Below, one piece after another: positions 33,498-40,077 of a stretch of 40,077 nucleotides of DNA. Source of the stretch: Actinocrinis puniceicyclus (lineage in GTDB: Bacteria > Actinomycetota > Actinomycetes > Streptomycetales > Catenulisporaceae); assembly GCF_018283645.1 (NCBI RefSeq), contig NZ_JAGSXH010000054.1:1-40077 (forward strand), in the 5' to 3' direction. Below the pieces are notes generated by a model. It was not told the DNA's origin. It worked only from the letters and a program-made list of their open reading frames with translations, and ran no database searches. Position 1 is the first letter of the stretch; every line of letters begins with the position of its first letter. The translations under genes and the position numbers were made by a program.

Positions 33498-34834
33498 GGC
33501 TGGCCTCCTGCTGGTGACGGGGCGTCGGCGGCGGGCCCGGCCGGCTGTGGCCACAGGTCGGGATCGGGCACGAAACGGATGTTGAGGGACTGGTCGCGCA
33601 GGACGGCCCCGGCCACCCGGCAGCGGCGCAGCACCGGCTCCAGCGGCAGGGTTCTCCGATGCGCGCCCGCGGTCAGGATCAGGTCGTCGCCGCGGCGCAC
33701 CAGCCCGAGTCCGCGCCGGTCGGCCGCGGGCAGCGGCACGATCAGGGTGTATCCGCCCTCGGTCTGCGTCAGCGACGGGGCGGGCGGGGCGACGGCCGGC
33801 CCCAGACCGTCTCCCGCGCCGTAGGCCGCGGCCGCGACCACGGCGAGTTCTTCCAGGCCGAGCGGTTCGCAGGGCCGGTACGGCACCTCGTGCACGGGAA
33901 CGCCGGCGAATGCCTCGGTCAGCCCTTCGGTGGCGATGCGCTGCGCCGCCGCCCAGCCGCGCGACCAGCTGTCCCGGGGCGCTTCGAGGATCTGGCGGTT
34001 GATCACCACGCCGTCCAGGCGCAGGCCGTAGAGCGCCAGCGCGGTGCGAGCGGCGCGCAGCCGGGCCAGCGCGACGGTGTCCGGGGTGGCGATCAGGCGC
34101 ACCGAGGAGAGCGGGTCGGCCAGCACCGCGTGCGCGGTGGCGGCCCTGGTCGCGGCGTCCCTGGCCAGCTCGACCAGGCCGCTCTGCGGCAGCGGCAGCC
34201 CGGCGAGGGTGGCCAGGACCGGACGCAGCGCGCGGGCGGCCTGCCCTTCGACCGGCCGCGCCCGCCGCAGCCAGGTCTGCGTGCTGGAGGGTAGGGCGAG
34301 CAGCCGCAGGGCGGGGCCGAGCGGCGGCCCGTCGACCACTACGAGGTCCCAGGCGCCGCCGACGACCGCCGTGGTGATCTCGTGCAGGGCGAGCGGATCG
34401 GCGGCTCCGGGCGGAGCGGACAGCTCGGCGGCGTCTGGCACGGTGACGCCGAAAGTTTCAAGCGCGGTGCGGAACCGGGCCGCGGCCTTGCCGTACCACT
34501 CCTCGAAGGCGGGCTGGGCGGCGAAGCGCTGCGCGAAGAGCAGGTCGTCGATCTGGGTGGGCACGGTGCCGACGTGGTGGTCCAGGATCGCCGGCAGATC
34601 GTCCGCGTCGTTGTCCGGGCCGAGGGCGCCGAGCGAGAGGATCAGGGTACGCAGACCCCGCTGTGCGCCGTGGGCCGCGGTCGCGGCGGCGACCGTGGTC
34701 ACACCGCTGCCGCCCTTGCCGGTGCAGAACACCAGCCGGGTAGCGCGGGCCAGCGGCTCGACCGGCGGCGGCTGGGCAGACTGCTGCGGCGTCGGGTTCC
34801 GGGCCGCATCGATCCCGGTGGGTGTGGTCTCCAT
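33494..34834 (-). CDS. ArsA/Get3-like ATPase-fold protein with altered P-loop
   Basis: 446 residues with the SIMIBI fold of ArsA/Get3. The Walker A region is FCTGKGGSGVTTVAAAT: the deviant signature lysine K40 is kept, but the invariant GK(T/S) lysine is Val (V45). A Walker B-like WDLVVVDGPPLGPALRLLALP follows, and the long helical insert and C-terminal beta part (VPLPAADRRGLGLVRRGDDLILTAG) resemble the C-terminal domain of actinobacterial ArsA-like proteins. From memory the equivalent in M. tuberculosis is Rv2184c. True arsenite or tail-anchored-protein targeting is not implied. It is upstream of, and coupled to, the small protein and glkA, and is preceded by the SRPBCC gene. Confidence 0.88.
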   Translation of the reverse strand: METTPTGIDAARNPTPQQSAQPPPVEPLARATRLVFCTGKGGSGVTTVAAATAAHGAQRGLRTLILSLGALGPDNDADDLPAILDHHVGTVPTQIDDLLFAQRFAAQPAFEEWYGKAAARFRTALETFGVTVPDAAELSAPPGAADPLALHEITTAVVGGAWDLVVVDGPPLGPALRLLALPSSTQTWLRRARPVEGQAARALRPVLATLAGLPLPQSGLVELARDAATRAATAHAVLADPLSSVRLIATPDTVALARLRAARTALALYGLRLDGVVINRQILEAPRDSWSRGWAAAQRIATEGLTEAFAGVPVHEVPYRPCEPLGLEELAVVAAAAYGAGDGLGPAVAPPAPSLTQTEGGYTLIVPLPAADRRGLGLVRRGDDLILTAGAHRRTLPLEPVLRRCRVAGAVLRDQSLNIRFVPDPDLWPQPAGPAADAPSPAGGQP

Positions 34835-34874
34835 GGCTGTCGGCGTTCCGCGTCTTCTCGTCCTAGGGCCCGTG

Positions 34875-35324
34875 TTACCGGACCGTGGATTCGACGCGCT
34901 TCTTCAGGCCGGCCAGCGCGCGGTCGATGATGACCTTCTCGATCTTGGTCTTCATCATGCCGAACAACGGGATCTTCGCGTCCACCGCGAGGGTGTACTC
35001 GACGCTGGTCGCATCGCTGCCCTCCACGGGCGTCAGGACGTAGGAACCCTCCAGCGCGCGCAGCATGTCGCCCTCGACGAGGGTCCAGTGCACGGCGTGG
35101 TCTCCGTCGAAGGTGTAGTCCAGCACCTGGCGGTCGCGCAGCGCGCCCGCGTCGATGGAAAGGCGCACCCGGGCGGCGCGGCCGGATCCGGGATCCTTTT
35201 CCAGCACCTCGGCCTGCTTGACCTCGCCGGTCCACTCGGGGTAGGCGGGCAGGTCCGCGATGACCGCCATGATGTCGGCCGCCGGCGCGCCGATCTGGAT
35301 GGAGGCTCTGGTCCGGTCCGCCAT
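34875..35324 (-). CDS. SRPBCC-fold (START-like) lipid/ligand-binding protein
   Basis: 149 residues with the polyketide-cyclase/START-like pattern. It begins RASIQIGAPAADIMAVIADLPAYPEWTGEVKQAEVLE, has the curved-sheet strands VLDYTFDGDHAVHWTLVEGD and SYVLTPVEGSDATSVEYTL, and ends in the long C-terminal helix IEKVIIDRALAGLKKRVEST. Such proteins bind hydrophobic ligands in a cavity. It starts the minus-strand run leading to glkA and is divergent from fadD15. The M. tuberculosis counterpart (Rv2185c, from memory) also lies between an ArsA-like gene and fadD15. Confidence 0.92.
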   Translation of the reverse strand: MADRTRASIQIGAPAADIMAVIADLPAYPEWTGEVKQAEVLEKDPGSGRAARVRLSIDAGALRDRQVLDYTFDGDHAVHWTLVEGDMLRALEGSYVLTPVEGSDATSVEYTLAVDAKIPLFGMMKTKIEKVIIDRALAGLKKRVESTVR

Positions 35325-35443
35325 CGCCCTGCCTTTCTACCCCGGCCGGCCATGCCCCCGGCTCCGCTCGGTTCAGGGTACCGCGCCGGAGACGGGCGAA
35401 GGAGGGAATGGCCGGCAGCCTGTGGATAACGCCGGAACACTAG

Positions 35444-35457
35444 CTACTCGCCGGTAA
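35444..35457. promoter_or_regulatory. Candidate operator CTACTCGCCGGTAA before fadD15
   Basis: The 14-base element is a partial palindrome (TACTCGCCGGTA) in the 284-base divergent gap between the SRPBCC and acyl-CoA ligase genes. Its 11-base core recurs at 29659-29669 in another divergent gap. A TetR-type fatty-acid regulator is a natural candidate binder, by inference only. The rest of 35325-35608 contains no gene. Confidence 0.4.
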
Positions 35458-35608
35458 TGAGATGTACCTTCGGTGCTGGAGCCGTGGTGTCGACTGCGGC
35501 GACGGGCGGCTTACCCGTAGCCTTCGGGGAACCGGCCGCGCCGACCCTGCAACACCAGCACAGGCCGACAAGCACACACCAATCTGTCCGTAGTACGAGG
35601 AGCCGCGC

Positions 35609-37441
35609 GTGCGCGAGTTCAGTGTTGCACCGTTGTACGAGGTTCCCGCCGGGGCCGATCTCACCGACATCGTGCACCGCAACGCCGGGGAGGCGCCCGC
35701 CAAGGCGGTGCTCGGCCGCAAGGTCGACGGCGTCTGGCGGGACGTCACGGCCGGCGAGTTCCTCGACGAGGTCACCGCGGTGGCCCGAGGGCTGGTCGCG
35801 CTCGGCGTCGGGGCCGGCGACCGCGTCGCGATCATGTCCCGTACCCGGTACGAGTGGTCGCTGCTGGACTTCGCGGTCTTCGAGGCCGGCGGGGTCGTGG
35901 TGCCGATCTACGAGACCTCCTCGGCCGAACAGGTCGCCTGGATCCTGGCCGACTCCGGCGCGGTGGCCGCGTTCACCGAGACCGCGCAGAACACCGCGCT
36001 CGTCGAATCGGTGCGGGCCCAGGCCGCGGACCTCAAGCACGTGTGGCAGATCGACTCTTCCACCGACATACCGTCCGGGGCCCTGGCGCTGCTCGCCGCA
36101 GCGGGGACGGACGTGCCGGCGGCGACGCTCGCGCAGCGGCGCGGGACGCTGGGCCCGGACTCGGTCGCCACGATCATCTACACCTCGGGCACCACCGGCC
36201 GGCCCAAGGGCTGCGTCCTGTCGCACGGCAATATGCTGTTCGAGGCCTGCAACGCGGTGGCTTTCCTCGACAAGCTCTTCCACGGCGAGGGAGAGCACCC
36301 CGAACCCTCGACGCTGCTGTTCCTGCCGATGGCGCACGTGTTCGCGCGGATAATCCACATCGGCGCGATCCATGCGCAGGCCAAGCTCGGGCACTGCTCG
36401 GACGTGAAGAACGTGGTCGAGGAGCTCGGCTCGTTCAAGCCGACGTTCATCCTGTCCGTGCCGCGGGTCTTCGAGAAGGTCTACAACTCCGCCAGCCTCA
36501 AGGCCCATTCCGAGGGCACGGGCAAGGGCAAGATCTTCGACGCCGCGGCGCAGACCGCCATCGCCTGGTCGGAGGCGCACGAGGCCGGGAAGGTCCCGTT
36601 CGCCCTGAACCTGAAGCACGCCGTGTTCGACCGGTTGGTGTACGGCAAGCTGCGCGCGGCGCTCGGCGGGCGCACGACGGCCGCCATATCGGGCGGCGCG
36701 CCCCTCGGCGCCCGGCTCACCCACTTCTTCCGCGGCGCGGGCCTGTTCGTGTGCGAGGGCTACGGCCTGACCGAGACTGCGCCGGCGGTGGCGGTCAACC
36801 CGTACCCGAACGCGAAGGCCGGCACCGTCGGCCCGCCGCTGCCGGGCACCACGATCCGCATCGCCGAGGACGGCGAGATCGAGATCAAGGGCGAGCAGGT
36901 CTTCCGGGGCTACTGGAACAACGAGGAGGCGACGCGGGAGGTCTTCACCGCGGACGGCTACTTCAAGACCGGGGACCTGGGCCGGCTGGACGACGACGGC
37001 TACCTGTCGATCACCGGGCGCAAGAAGGAGATACTGGTCACGGCGGGCGGCAAGAACGTCGCTCCGGCGGTGCTGGAGGACCGGCTCAACGCGCACCCGC
37101 TGATCAGCCAGACCATGGTCGTCGGCGACAAGCAGCCGTTCATCGCGGCGCTGGTGACCCTCGACGCCGAGGCGCTGCCCGACTGGCTGGGACTGCACGG
37201 CCGGGACAAGGACACCCCGCTGGAGCAGCTGGCCGGGGACCCGGCGGTGCTGCAGGAGATCGAGGAGGCGGTGGCCTCCGCGAACCAGGCGGTCTCCAAG
37301 GCCGAGTCCATCCGCAAGTTCGTGGTGCTGCCCACCGAGTGGACCATCGAGGGCGGCCAGATCACCCCGTCGATGAAGATCAAGCGCAACGTGATCGCGC
37401 ACGAGTGCGCGGGCGAGATCGACAAGCTGTACGCGAAGTAG
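35609..37441 (+). CDS. fadD15: Long-chain fatty-acid-CoA ligase (FadD15 type)
   Basis: 610 residues, AMP-forming; activates fatty acids to acyl-CoA. The phosphate loop begins at Y191 (YTSGTTGRPKG). GYGLTETAPAVAVNP, the hinge KTGDLGRLDDDGYLSITGRKKEI and the catalytic lysine region near the C-terminus (GGQITPSMKIKRN) are all present. The length is typical of the FadD15/long-chain group, including the insert between the phosphate loop and the GYGLTE motif. The GTG at 35609 has GAGGAG 6 bases upstream. It is convergent with the glycosyltransferase gene across a strong hairpin. Its neighbours PlsC, SRPBCC and PimB suggest acyl supply for membrane lipids. Confidence 0.95.
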   Translation: MREFSVAPLYEVPAGADLTDIVHRNAGEAPAKAVLGRKVDGVWRDVTAGEFLDEVTAVARGLVALGVGAGDRVAIMSRTRYEWSLLDFAVFEAGGVVVPIYETSSAEQVAWILADSGAVAAFTETAQNTALVESVRAQAADLKHVWQIDSSTDIPSGALALLAAAGTDVPAATLAQRRGTLGPDSVATIIYTSGTTGRPKGCVLSHGNMLFEACNAVAFLDKLFHGEGEHPEPSTLLFLPMAHVFARIIHIGAIHAQAKLGHCSDVKNVVEELGSFKPTFILSVPRVFEKVYNSASLKAHSEGTGKGKIFDAAAQTAIAWSEAHEAGKVPFALNLKHAVFDRLVYGKLRAALGGRTTAAISGGAPLGARLTHFFRGAGLFVCEGYGLTETAPAVAVNPYPNAKAGTVGPPLPGTTIRIAEDGEIEIKGEQVFRGYWNNEEATREVFTADGYFKTGDLGRLDDDGYLSITGRKKEILVTAGGKNVAPAVLEDRLNAHPLISQTMVVGDKQPFIAALVTLDAEALPDWLGLHGRDKDTPLEQLAGDPAVLQEIEEAVASANQAVSKAESIRKFVVLPTEWTIEGGQITPSMKIKRNVIAHECAGEIDKLYAK

Positions 37442-37487
37442 AGGCGCCCGCAGGGCGCAGTACGGCGCAGTGCAGCAACCGGTTCCA

Positions 37488-37518
37488 GGCGGCCGGCGGC
37501 GACAAGCCGCCGGCCGCC
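37488..37518. terminator. Bidirectional terminator between fadD15 and pimB
   Basis: A perfect 13-bp stem (GGCGGCCGGCGGC with its complement) and a GACAA loop in the 81-base gap between two convergent genes. Confidence 0.8.
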
Positions 37519-37522
37519 GGCG

Positions 37523-38677
37523 TTAGCGCGCGTCGAGCAGAGCGCGGAATCGCTCACGGATGCTGGACCACTGCCAGCGCCGCTCGACCCAGCAGCGGCC
37601 GGCTTCTCCGAGCTTGACTGCCAGCGCCGGATCGGCGAGCAGCCGGGCGACGCCGCGCGCGGTCCGGTCGACGTCGCGGCCGGGCACGACAAAGCCGGTC
37701 TCCCCCTCGATCACCGCATCGGGAGCGCCGCCGGAATCCCCGGCGAGGACCGGCAGCCCGGTGGCGGAGGCTTCGAGATACACGATGCCCAGCCCCTCGA
37801 CGTCGAGGCCGGCGCGGCGGGTACGGCACGGCATCGCGAACACGTCTCCCGCGGCGTAATAGAGCGGCAGGTCCTCCCACGGCAACCGGCCGGCGAACAG
37901 GACATCCCGCTCGACGCCCGTCTCACGTGCGATGCGTTCCAGGTCCTTGCGGTACGGCCCCCCGCCGCCGATAAGCAGCATGGCGTCAGGGACCGCGCGC
38001 TTGACCGCCGGCCACGCCCGGATCAACGTGTCCTGACCCTTCCGCGGCACCAGACGCGATACGCAGACCGCGACCGGACGGTCCGTCAAGCCGTGAAGCT
38101 CGCGCAGCTGCGCCACCTCGGGTGAGGTGCGTAACTCGGGTCTGAACCGGTCCGTGTCCACCCCGGGAGAGAGCTGCTGCATGCGCGCCGCGGCCTGCGG
38201 GCTCAAGACCGCGCCGATACGGGTGCGCTGGTATTCGCTCAGGTACGTGATCACGTCCACGCCGTCGCCGATGCGCCGCAGCAAGGTGCGTGCCCCGGGG
38301 AGCTGCGCCCATCCGGTCTCATGGCCATGGGTCGTGGCCACCAGGCGGCCGACCCCCGCGCGCCGCAGCGCCGGGGCCATCAGACCCAGCGGGGCGGCCG
38401 CACCGAACCACACCGTTTCACAGCCCTCGGCGCGCGCGATCTCGCACGCTCTGCGCGTGCGGCGCGGGTCGGGCAACAGAACAGATGTGTCCTCACGCAC
38501 CGTGAGATAGGGCCGCTGCGCGTCGTATGCGCGGCACTCGGCGGCTTTCCCGCGCCACGTCGAGGCGTACACCACTACGTCCGAAGGAGTGAATCCATCG
38601 ACCATCGACTGGACGAACTCCTGGATACCGCCGGGTCGCGGTGGATAGTCGTTGGTAACGACAAGCGTGCGGGGCAT
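37523..38677 (-). CDS. pimB: GT4 glycosyltransferase, PimB-like mannosyltransferase
   Basis: 384 residues, GT-B fold. The start TNDYPPRPGGIQEFVQSM, VATTHGHETGWAQLPG, the acceptor-domain LSPGVDTDRFRPE, the nucleotide-sugar motif AVCVSRLVPRKGQDTLIRAW, and the EX7E-type region EGLGIVYLEASATGLPVLAG are all as in PimB. PimB adds the second mannose to phosphatidylinositol mannoside at the cytoplasmic face. Placement after a FadD15-type gene matches M. tuberculosis Rv2187-Rv2188c (from memory). Leu182 is encoded by TTA (minus strand 38134-38132), rare in this genome. The start shares a 35-base divergent gap with the GT87-like gene. Exact sugar specificity is inferred. Confidence 0.9.
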   Translation of the reverse strand: MPRTLVVTNDYPPRPGGIQEFVQSMVDGFTPSDVVVYASTWRGKAAECRAYDAQRPYLTVREDTSVLLPDPRRTRRACEIARAEGCETVWFGAAAPLGLMAPALRRAGVGRLVATTHGHETGWAQLPGARTLLRRIGDGVDVITYLSEYQRTRIGAVLSPQAAARMQQLSPGVDTDRFRPELRTSPEVAQLRELHGLTDRPVAVCVSRLVPRKGQDTLIRAWPAVKRAVPDAMLLIGGGGPYRKDLERIARETGVERDVLFAGRLPWEDLPLYYAAGDVFAMPCRTRRAGLDVEGLGIVYLEASATGLPVLAGDSGGAPDAVIEGETGFVVPGRDVDRTARGVARLLADPALAVKLGEAGRCWVERRWQWSSIRERFRALLDAR

Positions 38678-38712
38678 GCCGCAACGATCTCAGATCGGAA
38701 GCACCGGAGCAC

Positions 38713-40077
38713 ATGACGGGCCGCCAGACCGCGACGAGGGCCGTGCCGACGGTTCCGGTCGCCCCGGGCGCAGTGATCACCCGGGAGCGCGTCAGAAGCG
38801 CCGCGCTGCCGATGGCGTGCTGGGCGTGGACGCGCGGCGTGCTGCTGTTGTTCACGTACAACGTGGTGCCGTATATCTCGCACGGTGACATCGTCGGGGA
38901 CGTCAAGACGTACAACCGCTGGTCGCAGTCTCTCGCCGCTGGGCACTACCCGCTGCACGACCCGCAGTGGCAGTACCCACCCGGCGCGGCGATCGTGATC
39001 GCGCTGCCGCGCCTCATCCACAGCGGGACCGGGTTGAGCTACTACACCGCGTTCTACGCGATGGCGCTGCTGGCCGACCTGATCACGTTCCTGCTGGTGC
39101 TTTACCGGTGCTGGTTCACCGCGCACCGAGGCGACGCGACGCGGACCGACTACACCGGCGCGTGGGCATACGTGGTGGCGATCTTCATGCTTGGGCCCAT
39201 CGTTTACGGCCGATACGACATCGTGGTGACAATGACCGCCGCGCTCGCGCTCGTCGTGACCACGAGCAAGGCTTCCGGGACCTGGCGGTTGCGCGGCGCG
39301 GCGATCGGTACGGGGGCGTTGATGAAGCTGTGGCCCGCCGCGCTCGCGGTCGGGCTGCCTAAGGGCGCAGACGGCCGCAGGGCGGTGCGGTGGGCGGTGC
39401 TCGCGGCCGCCGCGCCCACCCTCGCGCTGGCCGCGTTCCTGCCCGGCGCGTTCGGGTTCCTCTCCGGCCAGCAGGACCGTGGCCTGGAGGTCGAGTCGGT
39501 GCTGGCCGTTCCGTTCCTGATCGCCCGGCGCTTCGGTTATCCGGGCGTGATCCGGCACCAGTACGGCGCGTTCGAGATCATCGGGCCCGGCGTCGGCACG
39601 GCCGCGATCGGCTGCGAACTGTTGACCGTCGCCGGGTTCGCGTGGCTGCTGTGGTGGCGGCGCCGCGCGGACCTGACGCCGCAGCGCTGGTCCGCGGCGC
39701 TCTACTACGATGCGGGCCTGGTCGCCGTGTTGGTCGCGATCGTGACCAGCCGGGTGCTCAGCCCGCAGTACCTGGTGTGGGTGGTCGCGTTGATCGCGCT
39801 GTGCCTCACCCAGCCGGACAGCGCCCTGCGGGGACCGTGCTGGCTGCTGCTGGCCGCCATCTCCCTCACACAGGCTGAGTTCCCTCTGCTGTTCCCCCGG
39901 CTGCTGCACGGCGGCCGGCTGGCGCCCTGGGTCCTGGCCGGGCGCGATCTGATGCTGGTCGTCGCGACGTTGTGGGCGGCGTGGGCGCTGTGGCGCGCGG
40001 TGGTGCCGAAGCGTCGCGCCGAGGCACCGGATGAACCGCGCGGAGAGGCCGGAGAGGCCCCGGTCTCGTCCCTGGCC
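38713..40077 (+). CDS. GT87/DUF2029-like polytopic mannosyltransferase, cut by window end
   Basis: The open frame runs from the ATG at 38713 to the last base without a stop, at least 455 residues. It is an integral membrane protein with about ten hydrophobic segments. Family marks are the extracytoplasmic loop DVKTYNRWSQSLAAGHYPLHDPQWQ followed by YPPGA, the YGRYDI motif before a helix (about residue 170), ALMKLWPAALAV, and SRVLSPQYLVWVVAL. These are typical of GT-C/GT87 polyprenyl-phosphate-mannose-dependent enzymes such as those acting on lipomannan. The last 20 residues are hydrophilic, so the true end is probably close. The frame was read directly from the nucleotide sequence. It is divergent from the PimB-like gene. 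Confidence 0.88.
   Translation, partial: MTGRQTATRAVPTVPVAPGAVITRERVRSAALPMACWAWTRGVLLLFTYNVVPYISHGDIVGDVKTYNRWSQSLAAGHYPLHDPQWQYPPGAAIVIALPRLIHSGTGLSYYTAFYAMALLADLITFLLVLYRCWFTAHRGDATRTDYTGAWAYVVAIFMLGPIVYGRYDIVVTMTAALALVVTTSKASGTWRLRGAAIGTGALMKLWPAALAVGLPKGADGRRAVRWAVLAAAAPTLALAAFLPGAFGFLSGQQDRGLEVESVLAVPFLIARRFGYPGVIRHQYGAFEIIGPGVGTAAIGCELLTVAGFAWLLWWRRRADLTPQRWSAALYYDAGLVAVLVAIVTSRVLSPQYLVWVVALIALCLTQPDSALRGPCWLLLAAISLTQAEFPLLFPRLLHGGRLAPWVLAGRDLMLVVATLWAAWALWRAVVPKRRAEAPDEPRGEAGEAPVSSLA

Noticed and set aside
35421-35429. TGTGGATAA, a perfect DnaA-box-like sequence in the fadD15 upstream gap
   Set aside because: Only one copy and no cluster, AT-rich element or origin genes nearby, so there is no support for a replication origin.

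Overview
This is a very GC-rich chromosomal window with dense, often overlapping genes, GTG starts and strong G/C hairpin terminators. It comes from an actinomycete related to Streptomyces. The gene order supports this. From memory, the neighbourhood holding the Rv2175c-like protein, PASTA kinase, class II DAHP synthase, PlsC acyltransferase, ArsA-like ATPase, SRPBCC protein, FadD15-type ligase and PimB-type glycosyltransferase is shared with the Mycobacterium tuberculosis Rv2174-Rv2188c region. The pyrophosphate-type phosphofructokinase, glkA and fused anthranilate synthase match the S. coelicolor SCO2110-SCO2132 region. Three TTA leucine codons in otherwise TTA-free genes also fit a Streptomyces-like lineage. 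I see no insertion sequence, phage, CRISPR array, rRNA or tRNA.

Layout. 1-5449: tandem hairpins, NAD synthetase (nadE), a convergent drug-efflux MFS/TetR pair, and a membrane-anchored hypothetical protein. 5450-9637: thiamine locus, with thiE on the minus strand and thiO-thiS-thiG on the plus strand behind a TPP riboswitch, plus an Rv2175c-type DNA-binding protein and a membrane protein. 9740-12610: PASTA Ser/Thr kinase and an EamA transporter. 12531-18316: a five-gene cassette matching the uncharacterised families SCO2525, SCO2524, SCO2523 (variant P-loop), SCO2522 and SCO2521. 18407-21148: a small membrane protein, a DUF4230 protein, a sulfite-oxidase-like molybdoenzyme, an MFS remnant and an HNH-like protein. 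21299-27097: aldo/keto reductase, DAHP synthase and threonine aldolase on the minus strand, then a trp leader peptide, attenuator and fused anthranilate synthase on the plus strand. 27114-30476: ROK regulator, pyrophosphate-type phosphofructokinase and GTP cyclohydrolase II. 30547-40077: PlsC, a hypothetical membrane protein, a glucokinase/small acidic protein/ArsA-like/SRPBCC operon, long-chain acyl-CoA ligase, PimB-like glycosyltransferase and a GT87-like mannosyltransferase cut by the window end.

How the genes work together. The thi genes make the thiazole half of thiamine and join it to the pyrimidine, and TPP feedback acts through the riboswitch. DAHP synthase and anthranilate synthase are the entry and branch enzymes of tryptophan synthesis, and the latter is controlled by attenuation. 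PFK, glucokinase and the ROK regulator handle glucose entry. PlsC, FadD, PimB and the GT87 protein act in membrane lipid and phosphatidylinositol-mannoside chemistry. The least understood unit is the SCO2521-2525-type cassette: a methyltransferase, a large helical protein, a ParA/MinD-like protein with an altered nucleotide-binding loop, and two proteins of unknown fold. It sits inside an otherwise conserved housekeeping neighbourhood.
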